Source of the DNA: CAKSHP01 sp045636325
Lineage (GTDB): Bacteria > Bacillota > Clostridia > UBA1381 > UMGS1253
Direction of reading: 5' to 3'
NCBI GenBank assembly: GCA_045636325.1
Contig: JAZTXH010000001.1
Location: 124,001 to 188,000, forward strand
DNA: 64,000 nt
This document shows positions 8,961 to 16,760 of the stretch, piece by piece. Under the pieces are notes generated by a model. That model saw only the letters and a list, made by a program, of their open reading frames with translations. It did no database searches and was not told the origin of the DNA. Every line of letters begins with the position of its first letter. Position 1 is the stretch's first letter. The position numbers and the translations under genes are program-made.

Positions 8961-9803
8961 ATGTATGAAATACTCAAAAAGCAAAATTTGAATCCTACAG
9001 TTACACTTATGGAGATAGATGCGCCCAGAGTTGCAAAAAAAGCAGAGCCGGGGCAGTTTATTATATTAAGAGTTTCCCAAGACGGTGAAAGAATTCCCCT
9101 TACCATTGCGGATTTTGACAGAGAAAAGGGAAGCGTAACCATTATTTTTCAGATTGTTGGCGGCACAACAATGGCACTTAACGAGAAAAACGAGGGTGAA
9201 TATATCGAAGATTTTGTTGGCCCGTTAGGTGTTGCATCGCACACAGAGGGGCTTAAAAAGGTTGCAGTTGTTGGCGGTGGCGTTGGCTGCGCAATTGCAT
9301 ACCCCATTGCAAAAAAACTTCATGCACAGGGCAGCGAAGTTCACAGTGTTGTAGGCTTTCGAAATAAAGACCTTGTTATTTTGGAGGATGAATTCAAAGC
9401 GACAAGCGACGTTATGAAAATTATGACTGATGATGGAAGCTATGGCGAAAAAGGTCTTGTTACAGATGCCCTTAAGGCTTTAATTGAGGAGGGCAATCAG
9501 TATGACGAGGTTATCGTTATCGGACCGCTTATTATGATGAAATTTGTTTGCCTTTTAACTAAGGAATATAATATAAAAACTACAGTAAGCATGAACCCCA
9601 TTATGGTTGATGGTACGGGTATGTGCGGCGGTTGCAGATTAACTGTTGGGGGCGAAACGAAGTTTGCATGTGTTGACGGACCTGATTTTGACGGCCACTT
9701 GGTTGACTTTGATGAAGCTATGAAACGTGGTTCGATGTATCGTGATTTTGAGGCTAAACAGCGTGAAGACCACTGCAATTTGTTTAAAATGGAGGTAAAA
9801 TAA
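8961..9803 (+). CDS. nfnA: NADH-dependent ferredoxin:NADP+ oxidoreductase subunit A (sulfide dehydrogenase alpha)
   Basis: 280 residues of the dihydroorotate-dehydrogenase-electron-transfer/NfnA family. It has an N-terminal FAD-binding beta barrel (EPGQFIILRV, RIPLTIADFD), a nucleotide-binding segment VAVVGGGVGCAIAYPIAK near residue 100, and a C-terminal cysteine cluster MCGGCRLTVGG...FACVDGPDFDGH for a [2Fe-2S] centre. With NfnB it forms the flavin-based bifurcating transhydrogenase that couples NADH and reduced ferredoxin to NADP+ reduction in anaerobes. The ATG at 8961 is preceded by GGGAGGAG at the proper distance; an upstream in-frame ATG at 8940 has no such site. It lies 1 bp from nfnB, downstream of a consensus promoter. 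Confidence 0.9.
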   Translation: MYEILKKQNLNPTVTLMEIDAPRVAKKAEPGQFIILRVSQDGERIPLTIADFDREKGSVTIIFQIVGGTTMALNEKNEGEYIEDFVGPLGVASHTEGLKKVAVVGGGVGCAIAYPIAKKLHAQGSEVHSVVGFRNKDLVILEDEFKATSDVMKIMTDDGSYGEKGLVTDALKALIEEGNQYDEVIVIGPLIMMKFVCLLTKEYNIKTTVSMNPIMVDGTGMCGGCRLTVGGETKFACVDGPDFDGHLVDFDEAMKRGSMYRDFEAKQREDHCNLFKMEVK

Positions 9804-9804
9804 C

Positions 9805-11187
9805 ATGCCTAATATGTCATTAAAGAAAAACGAGATGCCTTCTCAGTCTCCCGATGTTAGAAATAAAAACTTTAAAGAGGTTGCCTTGGGCTATACACCT
9901 GAGCAGGCAATTGATGAAGCGCAAAGATGTCTTAACTGTAAAAATAAACCTTGCGTTGGCGGATGTCCGGTTAATATTGATATTCCGGCATTCATTGCTG
10001 AAGTTGCAAAGGGCGAGTTTGAAAATGCGTATAAGATTATAGCAAAGTCAAGCTCACTGCCGGCAGTGTGCGGAAGAGTTTGCCCACAGGAAAGCCAGTG
10101 TGAGTCAAAGTGTGTAAGAGGTATAAAGGGTGAGCCGGTCGCTATCGGAAGACTCGAAAGATTTGTTGCAGACTATCACAATCAGAATGCATCGGCAAGC
10201 GTTGATGTTCCCGAAAAGAACGGCCATAAGGTTGCTGTTGTCGGCTCAGGTCCTGCGGGGCTTACATGCGCAGGTGATTTGGCGAAAAAAGGCTATGATG
10301 TTACAGTGTTTGAAGCACTTCATACTGCCGGCGGCGTTTTGGTTTACGGTATTCCTGAATTCCGTCTTCCAAAGGCTATTGTTGCAAAAGAAATTGAAAC
10401 CCTTAAGGCTCTTGGAGTAAAGGTTGAAACAAACACAGTTATAGGTAAGTCTATATCAGTTGACGAGCTTTTTGAGGAAGGCTTCGAAAGCGTATTTATC
10501 GGCTCAGGAGCAGGGCTTCCGAAATTTATGAACATCCCCGGTGAAAACTTAAACGGCGTATATTCTGCAAACGAGTTTTTAACAAGAGTAAATCTTATGA
10601 AAGCATATAAAGCAGACAGCACAACTCCCATTCAGAAGGCAAAGAAGGTTGCAGTTGTGGGCGGCGGCAACGTTGCTATGGATGCTGCAAGATGTGCAAA
10701 ACGTCTTGGTGCTGAAGATGTATATATTGTTTACAGACGTGGTGAAAGCGAGCTTCCTGCAAGAGCAGAAGAAGTTGAGCATGCAAAAGAAGAGGGTGTT
10801 GTATTCAAGCTTTTAACAAATCCCACACGCATTTTGGGTAATGAAAACAATTTTGTAAGCGGAATTGAATGTGTCCAAATGGAGCTTGGCGAGCCTGATG
10901 CATCCGGCAGAAGAAGACCCGTTATTAAAAAGGACAGCGAATTTGTTTTGGATGTTGACTGCGTAATTATGTCTATCGGTACATCTCCCAATCCTTTAAT
11001 AAAATCTACAACAAAGGGTCTTGAAACACAGAGCTGGGGCGGTATTGTGGCTGATGAAAACGGCAAAACAAGCAGAGAGGGTGTCTATGCCGGCGGTGAC
11101 GCGGTAACAGGTGCGGCAACTGTTATTTTGGCAATGGGTGCAGGCAAAACTGCGGCGAAAGCTATTGATGAAGAATTAATGGGTTAA
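9805..11187 (+). CDS. nfnB: NADPH-dependent ferredoxin oxidoreductase subunit B (NfnB / GltA-like)
   Basis: 460 residues of the glutamate-synthase small-subunit family. The N-terminal domain has cysteine clusters for two [4Fe-4S] centres (CLNCKNKPCVGGCPVN and CGRVCPQESQCESKCV). It is followed by an FAD Rossmann motif VAVVGSGPAGLTCAGDL near residue 148 and an NADPH Rossmann motif VAVVGGGNVAMDAARCAK near residue 288. No large glutamate synthase subunit is nearby, and the tight pairing with nfnA argues for the bifurcating NfnAB complex rather than glutamate synthesis. The ATG follows GGAGG, and the gene is closed by a hairpin terminator at 11223. Confidence 0.9.
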   Translation: MPNMSLKKNEMPSQSPDVRNKNFKEVALGYTPEQAIDEAQRCLNCKNKPCVGGCPVNIDIPAFIAEVAKGEFENAYKIIAKSSSLPAVCGRVCPQESQCESKCVRGIKGEPVAIGRLERFVADYHNQNASASVDVPEKNGHKVAVVGSGPAGLTCAGDLAKKGYDVTVFEALHTAGGVLVYGIPEFRLPKAIVAKEIETLKALGVKVETNTVIGKSISVDELFEEGFESVFIGSGAGLPKFMNIPGENLNGVYSANEFLTRVNLMKAYKADSTTPIQKAKKVAVVGGGNVAMDAARCAKRLGAEDVYIVYRRGESELPARAEEVEHAKEEGVVFKLLTNPTRILGNENNFVSGIECVQMELGEPDASGRRRPVIKKDSEFVLDVDCVIMSIGTSPNPLIKSTTKGLETQSWGGIVADENGKTSREGVYAGGDAVTGAATVILAMGAGKTAAKAIDEELMG

Positions 11188-11222
11188 TTTGATAAAGGAT
11201 ATTTTATACAGTTAATATAAAA

Positions 11223-11262
11223 AGCAAAACATAACATTACTAAATGCTATGTTTTGCTTTTG
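11223..11262 (+). terminator. Rho-independent terminator after nfnB
   Basis: An 11-bp inverted repeat (AGCAAAACATA at 11223-11233, TATGTTTTGCT at 11248-11258) with a 14-nt loop and a short T run. The remaining sequence to about 11489 is AT-rich, with no gene or further structure seen. Confidence 0.75.
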
Positions 11263-11489
11263 CTTTATAATACATTATAATAATTACTCTTATGTTGAAT
11301 TGGACATGGAAATATTTGACATATGACTTTTCTTGCAAATTGCTTGAATTAAAAGAATAATATATAAAAAAATAAAGCAAACTACCCATGTATTTAAAAT
11401 AAAAATATTAAATTTTCACAAATCCTGTTAACGCTTTTTGTGCAAATGGGATTTTTTTAAAAAAATATTATAAGTTTTAGAAATTTCTA

Positions 11490-11518
11490 TTGATTATTAA
11501 GCGAAGTTGTGGTAAAAT
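11490..11518 (+). promoter_or_regulatory. SigA promoter for the CofE-like gene
   Basis: TTGATT (11490-11495), 17-bp spacer, TAAAAT (11513-11518); one mismatch in each hexamer. It lies about 75 bp before the chosen start codon. Confidence 0.65.
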
Positions 11519-11591
11519 CATATAGTTGGACGGGCAGTGTTTGAAAAAATTTCCGTTTTTAATTAATCTATTAAGCAAGAAGGGGTTTTTT

Positions 11592-12791
11592 ATGGCAGAT
11601 AAAGAAAGAAGAGTGGGCACAGTATCAAGAGGTATTCGTTGTCCTATTATCAAACAGGGCGATAATCTTGCTAAAATCGTGGCAGACAGTGTTATTGAAG
11701 CGGCTGAATGTGAAGGTTTTGAGCTTCGCGACAGAGATGTTATTTCAGTTACAGAGTCAGTAGTTGCGCGTTCGCAGGGTAATTATGCGACTATTGATAA
11801 TATTGCCGAGGATGTTAAAAACAAGCTTGGCGGCAGTACAATCGGAGTTATTTGGCCGATACTTTCAAGAAATCGTTTTGCTATTTGCCTGAAAGGTATT
11901 TCAAGAGGGGCAAAAAAGATTGTTTTAATGCTTAGCTATCCTTCAGATGAAGTGGGAAATTCCCTTTTAGACCTTGATAAGCTTGATGCAAGTGATATTA
12001 ACCCTTATTCGGACGTGCTTTCACTTGAGCGCTACCGTGAGGTTTTTGGTGTTTACAAGTTGGAGTTTACAGGGGTTGACTATGTTGACTATTATAAAAA
12101 TCTTATTGAAGCTGAAGGCGCAGAGGCAGAAATTATTTTTGCAAATCAACCCAAAGCAATTTTAGACTATACTGATTGTGTTTTGAATTGTGATATTCAC
12201 ACAAGAGCACGCACAAAGCGTATTTTAAAGGCGGCAGGGGCAAAGGTTGTTTGCGGACTTGATGATATTTTAACATCTTCCGTAAACGGTAGCGGTTTCA
12301 ATGAAAATTACGGTCTTTTAGGCTCCAATAAATCCACTGAAGACGCAATTAAGCTATTCCCACGTGATTGTAAGGATGTTGTTTTGGAAATTCAGGACAG
12401 AGTTTTAAAGGCTACAGGCAAGCATGTTGAGGTTATGGTTTACGGTGACGGGGCTTTCAAAGACCCCAAGGGTAAGATTTGGGAGCTTGCAGATCCGGTT
12501 GTTTCTCCGGCATTTACTGACGGGCTTATCGGTACACCTAACGAGCTTAAGCTTAAATATCTTGCCGATAATGATTTTAAAGACCTTACGGGCGAAGCTT
12601 TAAAAGAAGCTATTTCAAAGAGCATTAAAGAAAAAGGCGAAAACCTTGTAGGCAATATGGCGGCTCAGGGGACTACACCCAGACAGCTTACAGACCTTAT
12701 CGGCTCACTTTGTGACCTTACAAGCGGCTCAGGAGACAAGGGTACTCCGGTTGTTCTTGTTCAGGGATATTTTGATAACTATACAAACTAA
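11592..12791 (+). CDS. Coenzyme F420-0:L-glutamate ligase-like protein (CofE domain)
   Basis: 399 residues resembling the CofE/FbiB gamma-glutamyl ligase fold: GIRCPIIKQGDNLAKIV, RDRDVISVTESVVARSQGNY, a central VMVYGDGAFKDPKGKIWELADPVV metal-binding region and a C-terminal GTTPRQLTDLIGSLCDLTSGSGDKGTPVVLVQGY segment. In methanogens and actinobacteria CofE adds glutamates to F420. In Clostridia these longer homologues have no known F420 pathway around them, and none is visible here, so the acceptor may be another metabolite. The ATG at 11592 is chosen because it is near AAGAAGGGG and gives the family N terminus. It is a single-gene unit with its own promoter and terminator. Confidence 0.75.
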   Translation: MADKERRVGTVSRGIRCPIIKQGDNLAKIVADSVIEAAECEGFELRDRDVISVTESVVARSQGNYATIDNIAEDVKNKLGGSTIGVIWPILSRNRFAICLKGISRGAKKIVLMLSYPSDEVGNSLLDLDKLDASDINPYSDVLSLERYREVFGVYKLEFTGVDYVDYYKNLIEAEGAEAEIIFANQPKAILDYTDCVLNCDIHTRARTKRILKAAGAKVVCGLDDILTSSVNGSGFNENYGLLGSNKSTEDAIKLFPRDCKDVVLEIQDRVLKATGKHVEVMVYGDGAFKDPKGKIWELADPVVSPAFTDGLIGTPNELKLKYLADNDFKDLTGEALKEAISKSIKEKGENLVGNMAAQGTTPRQLTDLIGSLCDLTSGSGDKGTPVVLVQGYFDNYTN

Positions 12792-12800
12792 GATATAATG

Positions 12801-12836
12801 AAAAAAGCAGAAGTTTTAAATAACTTCTGCTTTTTT
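12801..12836. terminator. Bidirectional terminator between the cofE-like gene and recA
   Basis: AAAAAAGCAGAAGTT and AACTTCTGCTTTTTT flank a 6-nt loop. A runs on one side and T runs on the other let it stop transcription of both convergent genes. Confidence 0.9.
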
Positions 12837-12855
12837 AGTTGTTATATAAAAATCA

Positions 12856-13941
12856 TTAAATTTCGTCTTCTTCCGGTTCAAAATCAGATGATTCTGCGCT
12901 TGTCTGCTCCATAAGCTTTTCTCTTGCAAGTTTTTCAATCATTTCTGTAAAGTCAGGATGTGTTTCTAAAAATGCACGGACATTATCTCTTCCCTGACCA
13001 AGGCGTTCACCCTCATAAGCAAACCATGAGCCGCTCTTTTTGATTATGCCAAACTCGCAGGCAACATCCAAAATATTACCCTCTTTTGAGATTCCCTTGC
13101 CATAAAGAATATCAAACTCTGCCTCTTTAAACGGGGGAGCAACTTTGTTTTTGACAACCTTAACTCTTGTTCTGTTACCTATAATTTCAGTTCCGTTTTT
13201 AATTGCCTCAACTCTTCTTATATCAAGACGCACCGATGAATAAAACTTAAGGGCGCGGCCACCTGTGGTTGTTTCGGGATTACCGTACATCACACCAACC
13301 TTTTCACGAAGCTGATTTATAAATATTGCAACAGTGTGTGATTTATTTAAAACGCCGGCAAGCTTTCTTAAAGCCTGGCTCATAAGCCTTGCATGCAAAC
13401 CAACGTGAGAATCACCCATTTCACCGTCAATTTCGGCCTTTGGCACCAATGCTGCCACAGAGTCAATAACAACTACATCTAAAGCACCGCTTCGGATAAG
13501 TGCCTCTGCAATTTCAAGAGCCTGCTCACCTGTATCGGGCTGGGCAACAATTAAATTATCAATATCAACCCCAAGATTTTTTGCATAAATGGGGTCAAGA
13601 GCGTGCTCTGCATCTATAAATGCAACCTCGCCGCCCTTTTTCTGCGCCTCTGCAATAATATGTAGGGTAAGGGTTGTTTTACCTGATGATTCAGGCCCGA
13701 ATATTTCAACAATACGTCCCTTTGGAATCCCGCCGATACCAAGTGCAAGGTCAAGGCTCATAGAGCCGGTGGGAATTGCGTCAATATTAAGGGTAGGCTT
13801 ATTGCCAAGCTTCATAACCGAGCCCTTACCAAACTGACTTTCTATATTTTCAAGCGCTGCCTCAAGAGCTTTTTTCTTCTGGTCAGTATCTGTAAGAGGC
13901 TCATTTGCTATATCTGCTTTTGATTTCTTCTGTATTGCCAT
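12856..13941 (-). CDS. recA: Recombinase RecA
   Basis: 361 residues with the RecA core: Walker A GPESSGKTTL, FIDAEHALDP, Walker B VVVIDSVAAL, MSQALRKLAG, the L2-side GGRALKFYSSVRLDIRR and an acidic C-terminal tail. It forms filaments on single-stranded DNA, catalyses strand exchange and activates LexA self-cleavage. The ATG at 13941 follows GAGGTG and gives the usual N terminus; an in-frame upstream extension is discarded because it would overlap the promoter and LexA box. Expression should be SOS-inducible: a consensus promoter and a LexA-type site sit just upstream. Confidence 0.97.
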   Translation of the reverse strand: MAIQKKSKADIANEPLTDTDQKKKALEAALENIESQFGKGSVMKLGNKPTLNIDAIPTGSMSLDLALGIGGIPKGRIVEIFGPESSGKTTLTLHIIAEAQKKGGEVAFIDAEHALDPIYAKNLGVDIDNLIVAQPDTGEQALEIAEALIRSGALDVVVIDSVAALVPKAEIDGEMGDSHVGLHARLMSQALRKLAGVLNKSHTVAIFINQLREKVGVMYGNPETTTGGRALKFYSSVRLDIRRVEAIKNGTEIIGNRTRVKVVKNKVAPPFKEAEFDILYGKGISKEGNILDVACEFGIIKKSGSWFAYEGERLGQGRDNVRAFLETHPDFTEMIEKLAREKLMEQTSAESSDFEPEEDEI

Positions 13942-13969
13942 AATTTGCACCTCACTATAAAAAAATTTA

Positions 13970-13983
13970 CAAACAGTAGTTCG
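13970..13983 (-). promoter_or_regulatory. LexA (SOS) box in the recA promoter
   Basis: Read on the minus strand the site is CGAACTACTGTTTG, one base away from the Firmicutes LexA palindrome CGAAC-N4-GTTCG. It lies immediately downstream of the -10 hexamer, where bound LexA would block transcription. Confidence 0.8.
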
Positions 13984-13992
13984 ATTAAGCAT

Positions 13993-14021
13993 ATTATAAC
14001 TTATTTAAAACTGATTGTCAA
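13993..14021 (-). promoter_or_regulatory. Consensus SigA promoter of recA
   Basis: On the minus strand, TTGACA (14016-14021), a 17-bp spacer and TATAAT (13993-13998), all perfect, between the pncC stop codon and the recA start. recA therefore does not depend on read-through from pncC. Confidence 0.9.
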
Positions 14022-14027
14022 TACATT

Positions 14028-14510
14028 TTAAAAAAATTCTGCGGCAATTTTCTTTACCGTTTCAAATGTATAATTACAAGCCTTTTTTCTTATTATGTCA
14101 CGGCTGCCCGATAAAAGAAGTGTTTTTGTAAAAATCTTATCATTTAAAGCTATACCAATATATGCAAGACCAACGGGATTATTGTAAGAATCACTGTTCG
14201 GACCTGCAACACCGGTTATGCTTACTGCAATATCACAGTCGGCAACCTTTAAAAGCCCTTTTGCCATATGGTATGCTACCTTGCTGCTTACGACGCTCGC
14301 TTCTTTAATAACATTTGCATCAATGCCTAAAAGTCTGCATTTTGCCGTCTCGCTGTAGGTAACATAGCTTTCTGACAAAACAGATGAGCTTCCTGAAATA
14401 TCGGTTATATATTTTGCCATCATTCCGCCGGTGCAACTTTCGGCAAAGCTGATTTTTAAATTATTTTCTTTTAAAAAACACATAAGCTCATAGGCATATT
14501 TATTATACAT
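14028..14510 (-). CDS. pncC: CinA C-terminal family nicotinamide-nucleotide amidase
   Basis: 160 residues, the stand-alone C-terminal domain of CinA. Family motifs are FAESCTGGMMAKYITDISGSS near the N terminus, YVTYSETAKCRLLG and the VSITGVAGPNSDSYNNPVGLAYIGI segment. PncC deamidates nicotinamide mononucleotide in NAD salvage. The N-terminal MoCF-like domain of full CinA is absent, which is common. The ATG at 14510 is preferred because AGGTGA precedes it. The CinA-recA neighbourhood is conserved in Firmicutes. Confidence 0.88.
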   Translation of the reverse strand: MYNKYAYELMCFLKENNLKISFAESCTGGMMAKYITDISGSSSVLSESYVTYSETAKCRLLGIDANVIKEASVVSSKVAYHMAKGLLKVADCDIAVSITGVAGPNSDSYNNPVGLAYIGIALNDKIFTKTLLLSGSRDIIRKKACNYTFETVKKIAAEFF

Positions 14511-14680
14511 AATCGTCACCTGCAATTAAATTATCATCTGTAATTCGGTAAGAATGCACTCTGATTTTTAAGCACTTTGTTCAACTTGTGAATTAAAAAT
14601 ATTTTATCACAAAGTAATTATAAAGACAAGGGATAAATCTGCAAAAACAAAAATTTAATGCAAATATATATACTAAACCC

Positions 14681-14722
14681 TTGACAATTTTATGAAAATA
14701 AGGTACTCTATATAATAGGGTA
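14681..14722 (+). promoter_or_regulatory. Promoter region of parE with an overlapping imperfect palindrome
   Basis: A perfect TTGACA (14681-14686) is followed 17 bp later by TACTCT (14704-14709), a poor -10; a perfect TATAAT lies at 14711-14716, but 24 bp from the -35. The 19-bp stretch 14704-14722 is an imperfect palindrome (TACTCTATATAATAGGGTA) covering both possible -10 elements, and could be an operator. Start-point mapping would decide. Confidence 0.5.
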
Positions 14723-14767
14723 TTGTGGTTTAATATATCTTTTTAGGATATGGAAGGAGAGATAAAT

Positions 14768-16747
14768 TTGGCAAGAAAACAGGAATACGGAAACGAAAGT
14801 ATCACATCGCTTAAAGGTGCCGACAGGGTGAGAAAACGCCCTGCGGTTATTTTCGGTTCTGACGGGCTTGAGGGTTGCTTTCATTCGTTTTTCGAAATTC
14901 TTTCAAATTCAATAGATGAAGCAAGAGAGGGTTACGGTACAGCCATTGAAATAACAAGGTTTAAAGATAATTCCGTTGAAGTGGTTGACCATGGCCGCGG
15001 TATACCTGTAGATTTTAACACAAAGGAAAACCGCTTTAACTGGGAACTGGTATTTTGTGAAATGTATGCCGGCGGCAAATATAAAAACGATGCTGACGGC
15101 GATTATGAATACAGCCTTGGATTAAACGGGCTTGGGCTTTGTGCAACACAGTATTCATCTGAATATATGGATGTTTCTATTATGCGTGACGGGCATAAAT
15201 ATGCCCTTCACTTTGAAAAAGGTGAAAATGTGGGCGGGCTTGAAAAAGAGCCTACACGCTTTAAGCAGACGGGAACAAAAATTCGCTGGAAGCCTGATTT
15301 GGAGGTGTTTACCGATATAAATATTCCAAAAGAAATGTTTATGGAAATTATTAAAAAGCAGGCGATTGTAAACTCAAATGTAGTGTTTACCTTTTATAAC
15401 GAAACATCTGATGGTATGGAAATGCACGAGTTTTCATATCCTGACGGCATTGTGGATTATGTAAAAGAGGTATCAGGCGAAAAGGCTATGACAAACGTTT
15501 CCTTTATTCAGGCTGAAAGAAAGGGTCGTGACCGAGAAGATAAAGAAGAATATAAATTAAAGATGCAGATGGCATTTTGTTTTTCAAATGAAACACCACT
15601 TATTGAGTATTATCATAACTCAAGCTTTCTTGAGCATGGCGGCGCACCGGACAAAGCCGTAAGAAGTGCTTTTGTTTCGGCTCTTGACCAATATCTTAAG
15701 CAGACGGGTAAATATCAGAAAAACGAAAGCAAGATTACATTTAATGATATTGCCGACTCTTTAATGTATATTTCAAACTCTTTTTCTACAAGAACGAGTT
15801 ATGAAAATCAGACCAAAAAGGCAATAACAAATAAGTTTATACAAGAAGCAATGACGGAATTTCTTCGTCAGCAGCTTGACATATATTTTATAGAAAATAA
15901 AGCAGATGCTGAAAAGATTGCAAATCAGGTGCTTATAAACAAGCACAGCCGTGAAAAAGCTGAAAAAACAAGGCTTAGCATTAAAAACAATCTTACAAAG
16001 GCAATGGATGTTACAAACAGGGTTAACAAATTTGTTGATTGCAGAAGCAAAGATGTATCACGCCGCGAGGTTTACATCGTGGAGGGTGATTCAGCGCTTG
16101 GCGCTTGTAAGCAGGGTCGCGACAGTGAATTTCAGGCAATTATCCCTGTGCGCGGTAAGATATTAAACTGCCTTAAAGCAGATTATGATAAAATCTTTAA
16201 AAGCGATATTATAATGGACCTTTTAAGAGTTTTAGGCTGCGGCGTTGAAATAAAATCAAAGCATAACAAAGATTTTAACAGCTTTGACCTTGACAACCTG
16301 CGTTGGGACAAGGTTATTATATGTACCGATGCCGATGTGGACGGCTTCCAGATAAGAACGCTTATATTAACTATGATTTACCGCCTTGTGCCAAGCCTCA
16401 TTGAGGCGGGAAAGGTGTATATTGCAGAATCTCCCTTGTTTGAAATTACTCATAAAAAGGATACATTTTTTGCATATACTGAAACGGAAAAGTCACAAAT
16501 TATTTCAAAGTTTAAAGATGATAATTATAAAATACAACGTTCAAAAGGTCTTGGTGAAAATGAGCCTGAGATGATGTGGCTTACAACCATGAATCCTGAA
16601 ACAAGAAGATTAATAAGGGTAACCCCGTCAGACGCACAGATGACAGAGACTATGTTTGATTTGCTTTTGGGCGATAATTTGAACGGAAGAAAAGAATACA
16701 TTGCAACCGAAGGTCCGAAATATACAGAAATGCTTGATTTAAGTTAG
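14768..16747 (+). CDS. parE: DNA topoisomerase IV subunit B (type IIA, GyrB/ParE family)
   Basis: 659 residues from a TTG start. The GHKL ATPase domain carries EILSNSIDEAREG, VVDHGRGIPV and SLGLNGLG. The TOPRIM domain has EGDSALG near residue 438 and DADVDG near residue 520, followed by RSKGLGENEPEMMW. This subunit binds ATP and, with ParC, passes DNA through a double-strand break to decatenate chromosomes. The divergent ATPase (GCFHSFFEILSNS rather than the usual GyrB wording) favours ParE over GyrB. The TTG at 14768 is 7 nt after AAGGAGA and gives the family start; the ATG at 14750 overlaps that site. parC follows 13 bp downstream. Confidence 0.85.
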   Translation: MARKQEYGNESITSLKGADRVRKRPAVIFGSDGLEGCFHSFFEILSNSIDEAREGYGTAIEITRFKDNSVEVVDHGRGIPVDFNTKENRFNWELVFCEMYAGGKYKNDADGDYEYSLGLNGLGLCATQYSSEYMDVSIMRDGHKYALHFEKGENVGGLEKEPTRFKQTGTKIRWKPDLEVFTDINIPKEMFMEIIKKQAIVNSNVVFTFYNETSDGMEMHEFSYPDGIVDYVKEVSGEKAMTNVSFIQAERKGRDREDKEEYKLKMQMAFCFSNETPLIEYYHNSSFLEHGGAPDKAVRSAFVSALDQYLKQTGKYQKNESKITFNDIADSLMYISNSFSTRTSYENQTKKAITNKFIQEAMTEFLRQQLDIYFIENKADAEKIANQVLINKHSREKAEKTRLSIKNNLTKAMDVTNRVNKFVDCRSKDVSRREVYIVEGDSALGACKQGRDSEFQAIIPVRGKILNCLKADYDKIFKSDIIMDLLRVLGCGVEIKSKHNKDFNSFDLDNLRWDKVIICTDADVDGFQIRTLILTMIYRLVPSLIEAGKVYIAESPLFEITHKKDTFFAYTETEKSQIISKFKDDNYKIQRSKGLGENEPEMMWLTTMNPETRRLIRVTPSDAQMTETMFDLLLGDNLNGRKEYIATEGPKYTEMLDLS

Positions 16748-16760
16748 GGGGGATATTAAA

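Noticed and set aside
13942..13992. N-terminal extension of RecA from 13992
   Set aside because: It would cover the LexA box and part of the promoter, and is absent from RecA proteins.
14750..14767. ATG at 14750 as the parE start
   Set aside because: It overlaps the AAGGAGA ribosome site that is properly spaced to the TTG at 14768, which also gives the family N terminus.
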